Source: Molossus alvarezi | Taxonomy: Eukaryota; Chordata; Mammalia; Chiroptera; Molossidae | Assembly (NCBI GenBank): GCA_037176705.1 | Contig: CM073886.1 | Span: 128,556,001-128,620,000, forward strand | Length of the DNA: 64,000 nt | Direction: 5' to 3' | In this document: positions 26,215 to 37,239 of the stretch, piece by piece | How the letters are laid out: the number at the start of each line of letters is the position of its first letter | Position numbering within the stretch: position 1 is the stretch's first letter | Position numbers and translations under genes: made by a program | Notes under the pieces: model-generated | The model's database searches: none | Told to the model about the DNA's origin: nothing | The model's input: only the letters and a program-made list of their open reading frames with translations

Positions 26215-26245
26215 TGGTGAACTCATCTGCAGGATGAGTTCACCA
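26215..26245. repeat. Perfect 13-bp inverted repeat (hairpin)
   Basis: tggtgaactcatc and gatgagttcacca are exact reverse complements separated by the 5-base loop tgcag. No poly-U or terminator context is present, and no known element was assigned. Confidence 0.9.
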
Positions 26246-26376
26246 AAGCTTGTCTCCAGAAGTCCCCAGCCTAACGGGAGAGCCACCAGCAGGATAAAGA
26301 AGAGTCAGCATGCAATCCAGACACCTGCTGTGCTGGTAGGATAACAACTAGCCAGTCTACACGGGATGAACCACTC

Positions 26377-26505
26377 GGTTGCCAGGTGAGCAGACTGTCC
26401 GATTAAACGTCAGCTTCAGATTAAGAACTAATTAATTTTCTTTTTGTACAAGTCTGTCCCAAATATTCCCACTTAACTGGGGATCCTCTGTTTTACCTAG
26501 AAACC
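26377..26505. mobile_element. Small element with diverged terminal inverted repeats (MITE-like relic)
   Basis: The left end (ggttgccaggtgagcag..) and the right end (..ctctgttttacctagaaacc) are imperfect inverted repeats over about 30 bases. The element is about 129 bp. The interior includes 'agtctgtcccaaatattccc'. It looks like a non-autonomous DNA transposon remnant with part of its middle lost. No clear TSD was found. Confidence 0.45.
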
Positions 26506-26514
26506 TTACTGACG

Positions 26515-26650
26515 ACGCTTCTTGAAGAGGACCTTCCTGGAACAGAACCTTGAAGGTTAGGAACTAACCAGATGGAACGTGGTAAAAAGAAAATTGCAAC
26601 TAGAGAAACGCAAGGAAGGATGAGAGAGGGTGGCTCATTCAGCAAACTGC
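26515..26650 (-). mobile_element. L2 LINE relic (antisense)
   Basis: 'gaagaggaccttcctggaac', 'agaaccttgaaggttagga' and 'aaccagatggaacgtgg' follow the order of an antisense L2 segment. Diverged. Confidence 0.4.
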
Positions 26651-28410
26651 AAGGACATTGAGGATGGCCAGGTCACAGAACGCCAACAGTGCGGCGCAGG
26701 AGGTCCCCGCGGGAGGGTGGCCAGGAGTCAGCGCACGTGGGGTTGGCCTAGCGGGGAGAACAAGGATGACGCCACCCTTCCCAGAGCTAACGGCGCCTCA
26801 GTGACGCCTGGCAAACGTATGGGCCATCGCTACCTGACTCAGCACCTCTGAAAATACTATTTATTCCTCCTAAACCGTCATCTCAGACGTTTTCTTCCAG
26901 CCCCGGGGACCCCCCCTTGTGGGCATTCTAGTCCACGTGCTTTGCTTTCTTCTTCCTGGAGATGAACGGGGTGCTCCCGTTCCCAGACCGCCTCTGCCAA
27001 CTGCCCCCCCAAACTCACCTCTAGCGCAGTGGCCACCTCTGCGGTGACATAACCATCACATCGAAACACTCATGGCCTTTTCTTACTGCTTTTACTCCCT
27101 TCTCAGGGGCAAAGGCTCTCTCTGCAGCCCTGTCATTCCGGGCGAGGCAAAACAGGTGTACGGTGGTTTGTATGGGAAATGACCCAATGACTGATCAGTA
27201 ATAACAGAAGAATAGACTCTGTTTCGTGTGCTCACAGCTGTAAACCTATTTTTGCCCCACGCTGTATACCCAACTTTACTTACGTCAACTTTTGCTGTAG
27301 AATAGATCCATCTTTTTCTACACACACTGGACCTTTCTCCACAACCATGCTTTGCCCAGCCGGCTACACCCACTTCTCCGGGGCTCTGCAGTCAACCTGA
27401 GCTTGTGAGAGGCACCTCCACCCGGAACGGAAGCTGCTCTCTAACTGCCCGCCCCACGCACCCACTGGCTCCCTCCGTGGCTGTGAAAAGCTCCTCCTCT
27501 CCTGAACCGTCCTGAGGCTTGGCTTTGGGCCCCCCTGTTCTTCCTAACCCATCTCTCAGCAGCGCACCAGTGAATGACACTCAGAGTCTGTATATGAAGG
27601 GTACAAGTTAGCACGCCCCGACCCAGAACCCTAAAATGTTATCTGACACACGTACTTTGAAATATAGCTTTTTTTTCTAGAAAGGTATATGCAAGCTCAC
27701 TCATCCTTGGCAAGCCTTGTCACGTCCAACCTTATCCAAAACCAGCATCAAATTTATTTTTTTCATCTCAGACAGTGTTTGTACAAAGCAGCATCCTGCC
27801 CCAGAGAACACACACTTTTGGGAGCGTATCCTGATTTGGTACAATCCTCTGAAACACAAAACTGAATCGGGGGCTGTCCTCGGGGTCCTCTTGGGGGCCA
27901 GGCCTTCGCTGTGCCCCAGCCTCTGCCGTGTGATCTCAGCATCCACAGCCCGAGTCCGGCCCTCGGTAAGCCAAAGCCCCCCGAAATGCCGGGCCTCCCT
28001 GCGCTGGCTCATTGGTTCATGCATTCCTTTATCCCGCCAGCATCTCTCGGGTGCCCTCGGAATAAGATATTTTAAGTGGAGTAAAATGACTCCGGCTCTC
28101 TGGGTTTTTCATTTCAGCTAGAAAATTCAAAGGAATATTATGAGGAATGAATGTGAAGAATAGTATATAGAAATGCTTTATGGAAGAAAATTGCTTTTCT
28201 TCCAGAAATGATACAAAGCCTCTATAAGAAGGTAAGAAAATAGTGAAAGCTAGACTCAAATCCTTTACCTCTTCATGAGTTCAATATCTGACATCAGCCT
28301 AGCAGATGATTAATAAGCACTACCTACATATAAATGGAATATTGTGCCAAGTGGACACGTAGAAAATTTTGTCAGGACGTGGGAATATATAACCAAATAT
28401 TAAAAAAAAA
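26651..28410. other. Intron, GC-rich in part
   Basis: 26880-27600 is GC-rich and open in several overlapping frames without recognisable domains. No named repeat was assigned. A 16-base A run at 28402-28417 abuts the L1 insertion and is probably the L1 target site. Confidence 0.4.
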
Positions 28411-28423
28411 AAAAAAACAGGAA

Positions 28424-29232
28424 CCAAAAAATGGCGGCGGAGTGAACGGAGCTGCACAGACCGTCTCCCAGGACCAAACTGGAATTACAACTATAACACA
28501 GACAAATCGACGGGAAAAACCAACAGAAAAGCAGCTTGGAGGACCAGACAACGAGGGACACTGACTCCATCCCGGTAGGCTTGCGAAGGCGCGAGCCGGG
28601 GCTGGGAGCCCACGGTCGGCAGCTCAGCAGCGGCCTTAGCTGGGAACAGCGCCCTCGGGTCACACTCCCAGGCGGCCCCACAGCGCAGCCGGGACAGAGG
28701 CTGAAACAGCCACAGCCACTCACCTTGGGCTCCGGCAGAGGAGGGCAGACTGGACTGTGACGGGACACTCGGGGTTTGGAGGGCGCTCAGAGCTTTGGCT
28801 GAGTTGCTGCCACCCAGGACGGTGGCCACATTGCTCCTTCCCAGGGCTCTGAGGAGAGGCAGCAGCCCCTCCCTCGGAGATCCAACCCCACCCTGTGGGC
28901 CATTGAAGTGCTAATTGAGGCTCACTAACAACCAGCACCTGCCCCACCCTCCTGAAAGCCCCTTGGCTGAGCACCAGAGGGAGTTTTTCAATCAACTGAC
29001 AACCCAAAACTCATCAACTAACCTAGACTGCTAGCCTCCAGGCAAAAAGCTAGAGGACAACAGTACCTTTCCTGGGCTGGCAACTTTAACCAGGAAAGAA
29101 AGACTTGACAGTGGTGTTCAACGTGGGTCCTCCCTCGCTCATCTAAACACAGGAGAGGGAGCCACAAACAGCAGAACACCAACACCCACAGGGAGAACTT
29201 GACAGGCTCCAAAGCCCACAGTGATAGCCAAA
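28424..29232 (+). promoter_or_regulatory. L1 5' UTR / internal promoter region
   Basis: About 810 bases, GC-rich with scattered CpGs, before ORF1. L1 5' UTRs hold an internal pol II promoter. That this one reaches the 5' end is inferred from the YY1-like site close to the start and the TSD just outside it. Confidence 0.75.
28428..28438 (+). promoter_or_regulatory. YY1-like site at L1 5' end
   Basis: aaaatggcggc matches the YY1 core (ATGGCGGC) and sits about 5 bases inside the inferred 5' end. Human L1 has a YY1 site at a similar place that sets the transcription start. Binding here is inferred. Confidence 0.65.
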
Positions 29233-30112
29233 ATGGTGAAACACAGAAACAGAAGCCAAATGAAAGAGCAAGACACCTCCACCGAAGATGAGATCAATGT
29301 GGAGCAATTAGGCATGTTAACAGAGCTAGAATTCAGAGCCATGATCTTGAGGAAGCTGAACAGCATGAGTAAGGACATAGAGACACTGAAAATAAGCCAA
29401 TTGGATATTAAAAACCAACAAGAAGAGATAAAAAATGACATATCAGAAATGAAAAACACATTGGAAGGTTTAAAAAGCAGAGTAGGGGAAGCTGAGGACC
29501 GGATCAGTGAATTAGAAGACAGGGTAGAAAAAATCAACCAATCAGAAAAACAAAAGGAAAAAACTATTAAAAAACAGGAAGACAGCTTAAGAGCACTATG
29601 GGACAACTGGAAACGTAATAATATTCGCATCATAGGAGTCCCCGAAGAAGAAAATGAGCAAGGGATAGAGAATATATTAAAAAAAATAGTGAGAGAAAAC
29701 TTCCCTAATTTGGTGAAGGAAGAAGGCATTCAAGTTCAAGAAGCACAGAGAGTCCCAAGTAAGAAGAACCCAAACAGGCCCACACCAAGACACATAGTAA
29801 TTAAAATGCCACAAATTAAAGACAAAGAGAGAATCCTAAAAGCAGCAAGAGATAAGCAACAGGTTACCTACAAAGGGAACCCCATAAGGCTCTCAGCTGA
29901 CTTCTCACAAGAAACACTGCAGGCCAGAAGAGAATGGCATGAAGTAATCAAAGTCATGAAAAACAAGAATCTGAATCCAAGACTACTCTACCCAGCAAGG
30001 CTATCATTCAAAATAGAAGATCAAATAAAGAGCTTCCCAGACAAAAAAAAGGCTAAGGGAATACATTAGCACCAAACCAGCACTGCAAGAAATGTTAAAA
30101 GGACTGCTGTAA
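29233..30112 (+). pseudogene. L1 ORF1 (RNA-binding protein), frameshifted near its C-terminus
   Basis: The start at 29233 (gccaaaATGG) has A at -3 and G at +4. The frame stays open to a stop at 30067-30069. Residues about 25-105 form a charged coiled coil (e.g. RISELEDRVEKINQSEK), expected to trimerise. An RRM-like part follows (NIRIIGVPEE; RHIVIKM), then the C-terminal RNA-binding domain (PIRLSADFS; ETLQARREW). ORF1p coats L1 RNA in cytoplasmic RNPs as a nucleic-acid chaperone. An A8 run at 30043-30050 appears one base too long. It shifts the frame and replaces about 18 terminal residues with a short tail; the original frame continues to a stop at 30110-30112. The second L1 copy also aligns through this point to its own stop at 54208-54210. 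L1 identity is sure; that the lesion abolishes function is inferred. Confidence 0.93.
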
Positions 30113-30157
30113 TTAGCAGTAGAAATGGGAGGAAAAATAAAACCACACTAAACAAAA

Positions 30158-33100
30158 ATGGCAATAAATAAGTACATATCAATAATCACCTTAAACGTAA
30201 ATGGATTGAATGCTCCCATAAAGAGACACAGAGTAGCTGATTGGATAAGAAAGCATGACTCATCTATATGTTGTTTACAAGAGACCCACCTCTCAACAAA
30301 AGACTCACATAGGTTGAAAGTGAAGGGATGGAAAAAAATTTTCCAAGGAAATGGAAAGCAAAAAAAAGCTGGGGTAGCAATTCTCATATCTGATAAAATA
30401 GATTTCAAAATGAAGACCATAACTAGAGACAAAGACGGCCACTACATAATATTGAAAGGATCTATCCAACAGGAAGATATAACCTTGATAACATATATGC
30501 ACCCAATATAGGAGCACCAAAATATATTAAAAATCTTCTGGAGGACTTCCAAGGAGAAATCGACAGCAATACAATCATAGCAGGGGACTTCAACACCCCG
30601 TTGACAGCACTGGATAGATCCTCTAGGCAAAAAATTAGCAAGGAAACAGAGACTCTAAATGAAGCACTAGACCAAATGGATTTAATAGATATCTACAGAG
30701 AATTACACCCCAAAACTACAGAATACACATTCTTCTCAAGTGCACATGGGACATTCTCAAAGATAGACCACATGATAGGACACAAACTAAATCTCTACAA
30801 GTTCAAGAAGACTGAAATCATATCAAGCATCTTCTCAGATCACAATGGCATGAAACTAGAAATCAATTGCAACAAGAACATGCAAAGACATTTCAACACA
30901 TGGAGGCTAAATAGCATGTTATTAAACAATGAATGGGTCACCGAGGAGATCAAGGAAGAAATTAAAAACTTCCTGGAAACCAATGAAAATGAACACGCAA
31001 CAACACAGAATCTATGGGATGCAGCGAAAGCAGTTCTGAGAGGGAAGTTCATAGCACAACAGGCCTACCTCAAAAAACAAGAAAAATTTCTAATTGACTG
31101 TCTAACCTCACAACTTAAAGAATTAGAAAGCAAACAAAAAGAAAACCCCAGAGCAAGCAGAAGGAAGGAAATAGTAAAGATCAGAGCAGAAATAAATGAC
31201 ATAGAGACCAAAAAAAAACAATTCAAAGGATCAATGAAACAAAGAGCTGGTTTTTCGAAAAGATAAACAAGATTGATGGACCCTTAGCTAGACTCACCAA
31301 GAAACAAAGAGAGAGAACCCAAATACACAAAATCAGAAATGAAAGAGGAGAAGTAACAACCAACACCACGGAAATACAAAAGATCGTTAACAACTACTAT
31401 GAACAACTATATGGCAACAAATTCGACAATCTAAGCGAAATGGACAAATTTCTAGAAACACACAGTCTCCCAAAACTATTCCCGGAAGAGATAGAAAACT
31501 TGAACAGACCAATAACAACTAAGGAAATTGAAGAGGTAATCAAGACTCTCCCAGCAAACAAAAGCCAAGGCCCAGATGGTTTCACGGGGGAGTTTTACCG
31601 AACATTCAAAAAAGAACTAACACCCATTCTCCTCAAACTATTTCAAAAAATTCAAGAAGAAGGAAGACTTCCAAACACGTTCTATGAGGCCAGCATAATT
31701 CTAATTCCAAAACCAAAAAAAGACACTACAAAGAAAGGAAACTACAGGCCAATATCCCTGATGAACATAGATGCCAAAATCCTGAACAAAATATTAGCAA
31801 ATCGGATCCAGAAATACATCAGAAAAATTTTTCACCATGACCAAGTGGGATTCATTCTAGGGATGCAAGGCTGGTACAATATTCGCAAATCAATAAACGT
31901 GATACACCACATAAACAAAATGAAGAATAAAAACCACATGATCATATCAATAGATGCTGAAAAAGCATTCGACAAAATCCAGCATCCATTTCTGATAAAA
32001 ACGCTCAGCAATGTGGGAATAGAGGGATCATATCTCGACATAATAAAGGCCATATATGAAAGACCTACAGCCAACATCATACTCAATGGACAGAAACTAA
32101 AAACATTTCCATTAAGAACAGGAACAAGACAGGGATGTCCACTTTCGCCACTCTTATTTAACATTGTACTAGAAGTCTTAGCCACAGCAATCAGACATGA
32201 AGAAAAAATAAAAGGGATCCAAATTGGAAAGGAGGAAGTGAAACTGTCATTATTTGCAGGTGACATGATATTGTACATAGAAAACCCTAAAGACTCCATC
32301 AAAAATCTATTAAATGAATTTGGCAAAGTAGCAGGATACAAAATTAACGTCAAGAAATCGACAGCATTCTTGTACATCAATGATGAACTCACAGAAAGAG
32401 AAACTGAAAAAACAATCCCATTTACCATCGCGCCAAAAAAATTACGATACCTAGGAATAAACTTAACCAAAGAAGTAAAGGACCTATTTGCAGAAAACTA
32501 CAGGTCATTGAAAAAAGAAATAGAGGAAGATATAAAAAAGTGGAAGCACATACCCTGTTCATGGATTGGAAGAATTAACATCATTAAAATGTCCATACTA
32601 CCCAAAGCAATCTATAGATTCAATGCAATCCCCATCAAAATACCAACGACATATTTCATAGAACTAGAACAAATACTTCAAAAGTTCATATGGAACCAAA
32701 AAAGACCCCGAATAGCCACAGCAATCTTGAAAAAGAAGAACAACGTAGGTGGGATCACAATACCAGATATCAGGTTATACTACAAAGCGACTGTAACCAA
32801 AACAGCCTGGTACTGGCACAAGAACAGGCATATAGACCAGTGGAACAGAACTGAAAACCCAGAAATGGACCCAAGGCAATACGCTCAATTAATATTTGAC
32901 AAAGGTGGCAAGGGCATACAGTGGAGTAAAGACAGCCTCTTTAATAAATGGTGTTGGGAAAATTGGACAGCTACATGCAAAAAAATGAAACTAGACCATC
33001 AACTTACACCATACACAAAAATAATCTCAAAATGGATAAAAGACTTAAATGTGACCCGTGAATCCATAAAAATTCTAGAAGAAAATGTAGGCAACAAAAT

Positions 33101-33973
33101 TTCGGACATCATATGGAGCAGAATTTTCACTGATACATCACCTAAGGCAACAGAAATAAAGGAGAAAATGAACACATGGGACTACATCAAACTAAAAAGC
33201 TTCTGCACAGCAAAAGACACAATCATCAAAATGGAAAGGCAACCCACTGTATGGGAGAACATCATTGCCAATGATGTATCAGATAAGGGGTTAATTTCCA
33301 ATATATATAAAGTGCTCATACAACTCCACAAAAGGAAGACAAAGAACCCAATTAAAAAATGGGCAGAGGAGCTGAACAGACACCTCTCCAAACAGGACAT
33401 ACAAATGGCCAAGAGACATATGAAGAAATGCTCAACATCACTAATCATCAGAGAGATGCAAATTAAAACAACAATGAGGTATCACCTCACACCTGTCAGA
33501 ATGGCCGCATCAACAAATCATCAAACAACAAGTGTTGGCGAGGGTGTGGAGAAAAGGGGAGTCTAATACACTGCTGGTGGGAATGCAGACTGGTGCAGCC
33601 GCTATGGAAAACAATATGGTGCTACCTCAAAAAATTAAAAATTGAACTTCCATTTGACCCAGTGATCTCACTGCTGGGAATATACCCTAAGAAGCCTGAA
33701 ACACCAATCAGGAAGAATATATGTACCCCCATGTTCATAGCAGCACTATTTACAATAGCTAAGATCAGGAAACAGCCCAAGTGTCCACCAGTAGACGAAT
33801 GGATCAAAAAGCTGTGGTACATATACACAATGGAGTACTATGCAGCGGTAAGAGAGAAAGATCTCTTATCCTTTGAGACGACATGGAGGGACCTGGAAAG
33901 TATCATCCTAAGTGAAAGAAGCCAAGCAGAAAAAGACAAATACCACATGATCTCACTTATATACGGAATATAA
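30158..33973 (+). pseudogene. L1 ORF2 (endonuclease-reverse transcriptase), broken by three frameshifts
   Basis: The start at 30158 (aaaATGG) follows ORF1 by 45 bases. The AP-type endonuclease shows its NVNGLN, QETH, GDFNT, KIDHMIG and SDHN motifs. The RT follows with [21 protein letters not shown] (motif A) and [12 protein letters not shown] (motif B). The C-terminal Cys-rich motif ([15 protein letters not shown]) lies near 33533-33589. The protein would nick target DNA and reverse-transcribe L1 RNA in place. Breaks: one A missing near 30490; an A9 run at 31210-31218 where the frame needs A7 or A10; one C missing near 33507. Motif C reads FAGD (32253-32264) instead of FADD, which removes a metal-binding aspartate. 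Three codons are missing near 32312 relative to the second copy. No other in-frame stop interrupts the long middle frame, so decay is recent. Confidence 0.95.
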
Positions 33974-34200
33974 TGAACATAACAGTCTGAGGAATACAGT
34001 AGACCCAGACACATGGAAGTAGGGCCCAGACTGCCATCCCTCAGAAGAGGGGATGGGGGGTGGGGGGTGGGAAGAGATAAACCACAGAACTTATATGCAT
34101 GTGTGCATGACCAATGGACATGGACAACTATGCCGGGGACAGGGTGGAGGGGGGGTGGGGTGGGGGGGTGCCAATGGGGTAAAAAGGTAAAATATCTGTA
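33974..34200 (+). other. L1 3' UTR with G-quadruplex-type tracts
   Basis: 34049-34071 has four G runs (4, 6, 6 and 3) separated by 1-2 bases, and 34142-34168 has further runs up to 7 G. L1 3' UTRs of many mammals carry such a G-rich tract. The same UTR, with shorter G runs, recurs at 40320-40490, 57855-57970 and 59790-59835, and as its complement at 37350-37470. Confidence 0.85.
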
Positions 34201-34253
34201 ACAAAAAAATAAATAAAAATTCATAAAAAAATAAAAGAAATTCAACAATAAAA

Positions 34254-34296
<43 letters not shown>

Positions 34297-34301
34297 AAAA
34301 T
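34201..34301 (+). repeat. L1 3' tail, (AAAT)n
   Basis: A-rich sequence leading into a pure aaat repeat at about 34246-34297. It likely represents the poly-A tail modified by slippage. Confidence 0.9.
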
Positions 34302-34314
34302 AAAAAAACAAGAA

Positions 34315-35239
34315 AAGCAATTCAGTTGATCACACTTCACCTGAAATTTCCAGATACTCACTGAATTTCTGGGCACTGGTTTTATCACACAGATTCCGCT
34401 AACGCCTGTCTCTGCAGGGATGAGTGTGGGACCAGCTACTGCCCGAGCCCCGGGAACACGGCCACCACGTAAGGCAGTTGCCTTCACCCACCACGTAAGG
34501 CAGTTGCCTTCACCCAAGTTGCCACCAGGATTTTCAATACATGCAGTGCCTGACTATTTAGTCAGGGCACTGACCTCTGTCCCCTTAGCTTGTCAAATAA
34601 AAAAATGACAACAGCCAACACAACGGCCACCTGGCTTGCACCATAAATATATAGGTCATATAATACAGTCGCTCCTTGTCGATCATGTCGCATGATAAGG
34701 TCGCTTCTGATTGGTTAATTCTTGGTACTAGCAACCCTTCTGTACAAGTAGAGGCACCTGAGACTTGAAAACGTCACTTTGGAGCAAAAAGGACAGGGAA
34801 TTACTATTCTTATTATTTTTTTGTATAAACCCGTCAAACTTATACCTATCTTTTTGTCAGATCAGCAAAATATAAAACTTTCGGTGTGCTGCAGAATTTT
34901 AGTGATTAGTTTCTGTGCCATGAGATGAAAGGTTGAAGGTTGCTGGCATGTTAATGGTACTGAGCCACACAGCGCCACTCAGCAGGGTCCTTTCAGGACC
35001 GCAGGACAGGCCCTGGGCACGGGGAGCCATGCCTACCTTCCAAAACCCACCCAAAGCAAACTTCAGTGCATTTTACGGTAAGTTCAACCAAGGCTTGCAA
35101 ATCTTAAACTTCGCTAAATAAGAGAAGAATATGTAATTTTAAGTAAAACCCTCTGTCTGTGCCTGCGAAATCCTTTGCTAAAATTGTGTCGAGTTCCGTG
35201 ATTGCTGGAAATCATTCTCTCGTTTTAAAATCATATTGA
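34315..35239. other. Intron with a 26-bp tandem duplication
   Basis: The unit accacgtaaggcagttgcc (26 bp in full, ending ttcaccc) occurs twice exactly, at 34464-34489 and 34490-34515. Otherwise unique sequence. Confidence 0.6.
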
Positions 35240-35430
35240 TACAGTGCATTTCAAACACTGCCCTTAGGTGATAAGTACTTACCACAATCCTCTTATTTTG
35301 GTTTTTATTCTCAGAACAACCCTTTGACGTATCACAAGGAAATGGAGGCGGGACAGTTCCCACAAGTCACTGGATCAGCCAAGCTGGGCTTTCTTACGAT
35401 TCAGTGTCACTTCTAATCCGCTCTAACCTG
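35240..35430 (+). mobile_element. MIR SINE relic
   Basis: Collinear with MIR: 'ttctcagaacaaccctttg', 'aaggaaatggaggcgggac', 'cacaagtcactggatcagcc' and 'gattcagtgtcacttctaat'. Diverged. Confidence 0.65.
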
Positions 35431-36801
35431 AATGTTCCACGTTGTTACCGAGCAGAGTAACTGCAGACCACTTCTCATGCAGGGTTTTGTAAAAATTTTG
35501 CTAGCCACTCTGTAAATACACCGAGGCTAAGCATGGAATACTGTTTTAATAGCTGCTTTGACTCTTTTTCTAAATGCCTGTATTTAATAGGATATAAATA
35601 TATTAATTTTAATTGCCACAAATAAAAGAATAATAAAGCTTCATGATCACCAATAGACTTTAATATATATTTTAGTGATAAACTATCATAATGTAGAATA
35701 TTTCATATTCTAGCAAAAAGTAAAGCTATTTTGTTTTAAAAAATTATATTCTAATGTATCTATGGTCATGATTTCCCCTTATTAATGTAGTAGTTAATAT
35801 ATTCCTTTTACATAAGTACAATTTTGTATACTAAGATATATATGCTTTCTAATGAAAATTTACAATTACAGGTTTCAGTATTTTACCTTTCTCTTCCCAA
35901 ATTGACCATTTTAGTCAGGTCTCCACACACAAAAATGTTAGCAATATGCCAAGACATACACATAAAAACACATACACGCACTGCGTGCCATTTATAATTT
36001 TGAAACTTACTAAAGATTTGGCAATTATATTATAATTTTAATACACATATCATATAGAATATTATAATGTTAATAGAGACCTTCTGTGGAAACAATTCTG
36101 TCCTTACTGAGAAAATACACTATGGATGTTTACACAAACCAAGATACTGATGACATCTTCATCAGTCAAGTTTGAAGAGTTTGGGCAATTTCAAAGAATG
36201 CAAACTTTTTTACTTGAAAAATGATATATTCTAGATAAGGCACTTGGTCTAAACCCAGCCCTGGCCAGCCTACAAACCCAGTTAAGAAAGCAGACTGTTC
36301 ATGCCATTTTCTGGTGGATTTTGACAGTGCCAGAAATGAATAGTTAAGGTCAAAACTTGCTAATTCATTTACTTAGAATGACTTTCCAAGATTGTGTGCA
36401 TCTATTGATGTAAAAGTGTCGCGAACTCGCTTTGCTCCTGCAAACATCTTTGCCACAGAAGCGCGGAGGAGCCGGTGCACCCCGCACAACCACTCGGTCT
36501 CGGCCTGCTCTGGGCCTGCGCGTGTCTGTCTCTCTCTTCACTGCACAGACACATGACCGGGTCTTTTCTGTCTGGTACACTTTTCTCTGCCGAAGATGAC
36601 TCTTCCGTATTGGTTCCATATTCCACCCTCCTGCATCTAATATAAAGTCTGTTCCAGTTTATCATGGCCAATGTTAAGCCCTCAGATTATTTGATTAAAT
36701 GAACGTATTAACTAAATGTAAAATATATTACTGTGAGATTTCTGAAAAAAGTTAGTAATTTAACTAATTGAAAGTGGAATTTGACTTTTTGAAAGAGAAA
36801 A
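35431..36801. other. Unique AT-rich intron
   Basis: Mostly AT-rich; a GC-richer patch at about 36410-36610 has short frames on the minus strand without recognisable domains. Confidence 0.4.
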
Positions 36802-36818
36802 TGAACAGCATGAATTTA

Positions 36819-37033
36819 GTTTTTTTTTCCCTTTATTGATGTTAGAGAGAGAGGAAAGGAGAGGGAGAGAGAGAGAGAACCATCGATGAGAGAGACCATC
36901 AACTGGCCGCCTCCTGCATGCCCGCACACTGGGACTCGGGCCCACAACCTTGGCATGTGTCATGACCGGGAATCGAACTGGCAACCTCCTGGTGCATGGG
37001 TCGATGTGCAACCACTGGGCCACACGGCTGGAC
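36819..37033 (-). mobile_element. Ves SINE with perfect 17-bp TSD
   Basis: A minus-strand copy, T-run at the left and tRNA-like head at the right. The exact TSD tgaacagcatgaattta lies at 36802-36818 and 37034-37050. The A box is damaged (complement of caaccactgggccacac). Confidence 0.93.
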
Positions 37034-37050
37034 TGAACAGCATGAATTTA

Positions 37051-37223
37051 AAAAGCTATTTCTTAGACTACTTAATTTTTTCATTATTCTAAACTTTGAA
37101 CCAGTAGATAGATATAAAAGAAGTCCCTATCTATTACAGTAAACATTTGATAATAAATTAATGAAAAAATTATATTTAAAGGACAGTTAAATATAGCATT
37201 ATAATACATATGTAAATATTTTA
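37051..37223. other. Unique AT-rich intron
   Basis: Nothing recognisable between two retroelement insertions. Confidence 0.4.
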
Positions 37224-37239
37224 CATACCATTGACTCTT

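Larger units (their letters stand above)
28424..34301 (+). mobile_element. Full-length L1 retrotransposon (non-functional)
   Basis: About 5.9 kb in canonical order: 5' UTR (28424-29232), ORF1 (29233-30112), a 45-base spacer, ORF2 (30158-33973), a G-rich 3' UTR and an AAAT-rich tail. A 13-base flanking repeat, aaaaaaaca[g/a]gaa, at 28411-28423 and 34302-34314 (one mismatch) fits a TSD made at an A-rich target. The 5' end carries a YY1-like site, as in full-length L1s. The copy is dead: one frameshift in ORF1, three in ORF2, an in-frame 9-base loss, and loss of the first catalytic aspartate of the RT. Few stops otherwise suggest it is fairly young. It lies antisense to the HCN gene. Confidence 0.93.

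Noticed and set aside
29139..29729. 196-codon frame antisense to L1 ORF1
   Set aside because: Shadow of a real coding region; hydrophobic bias follows from the A-rich sense strand. The L1 antisense ORF known in primates lies in the 5' UTR, not here.
28411..34314. L1 as an active element
   Set aside because: Frameshifts in both ORFs and the FAGD change in the RT active site.
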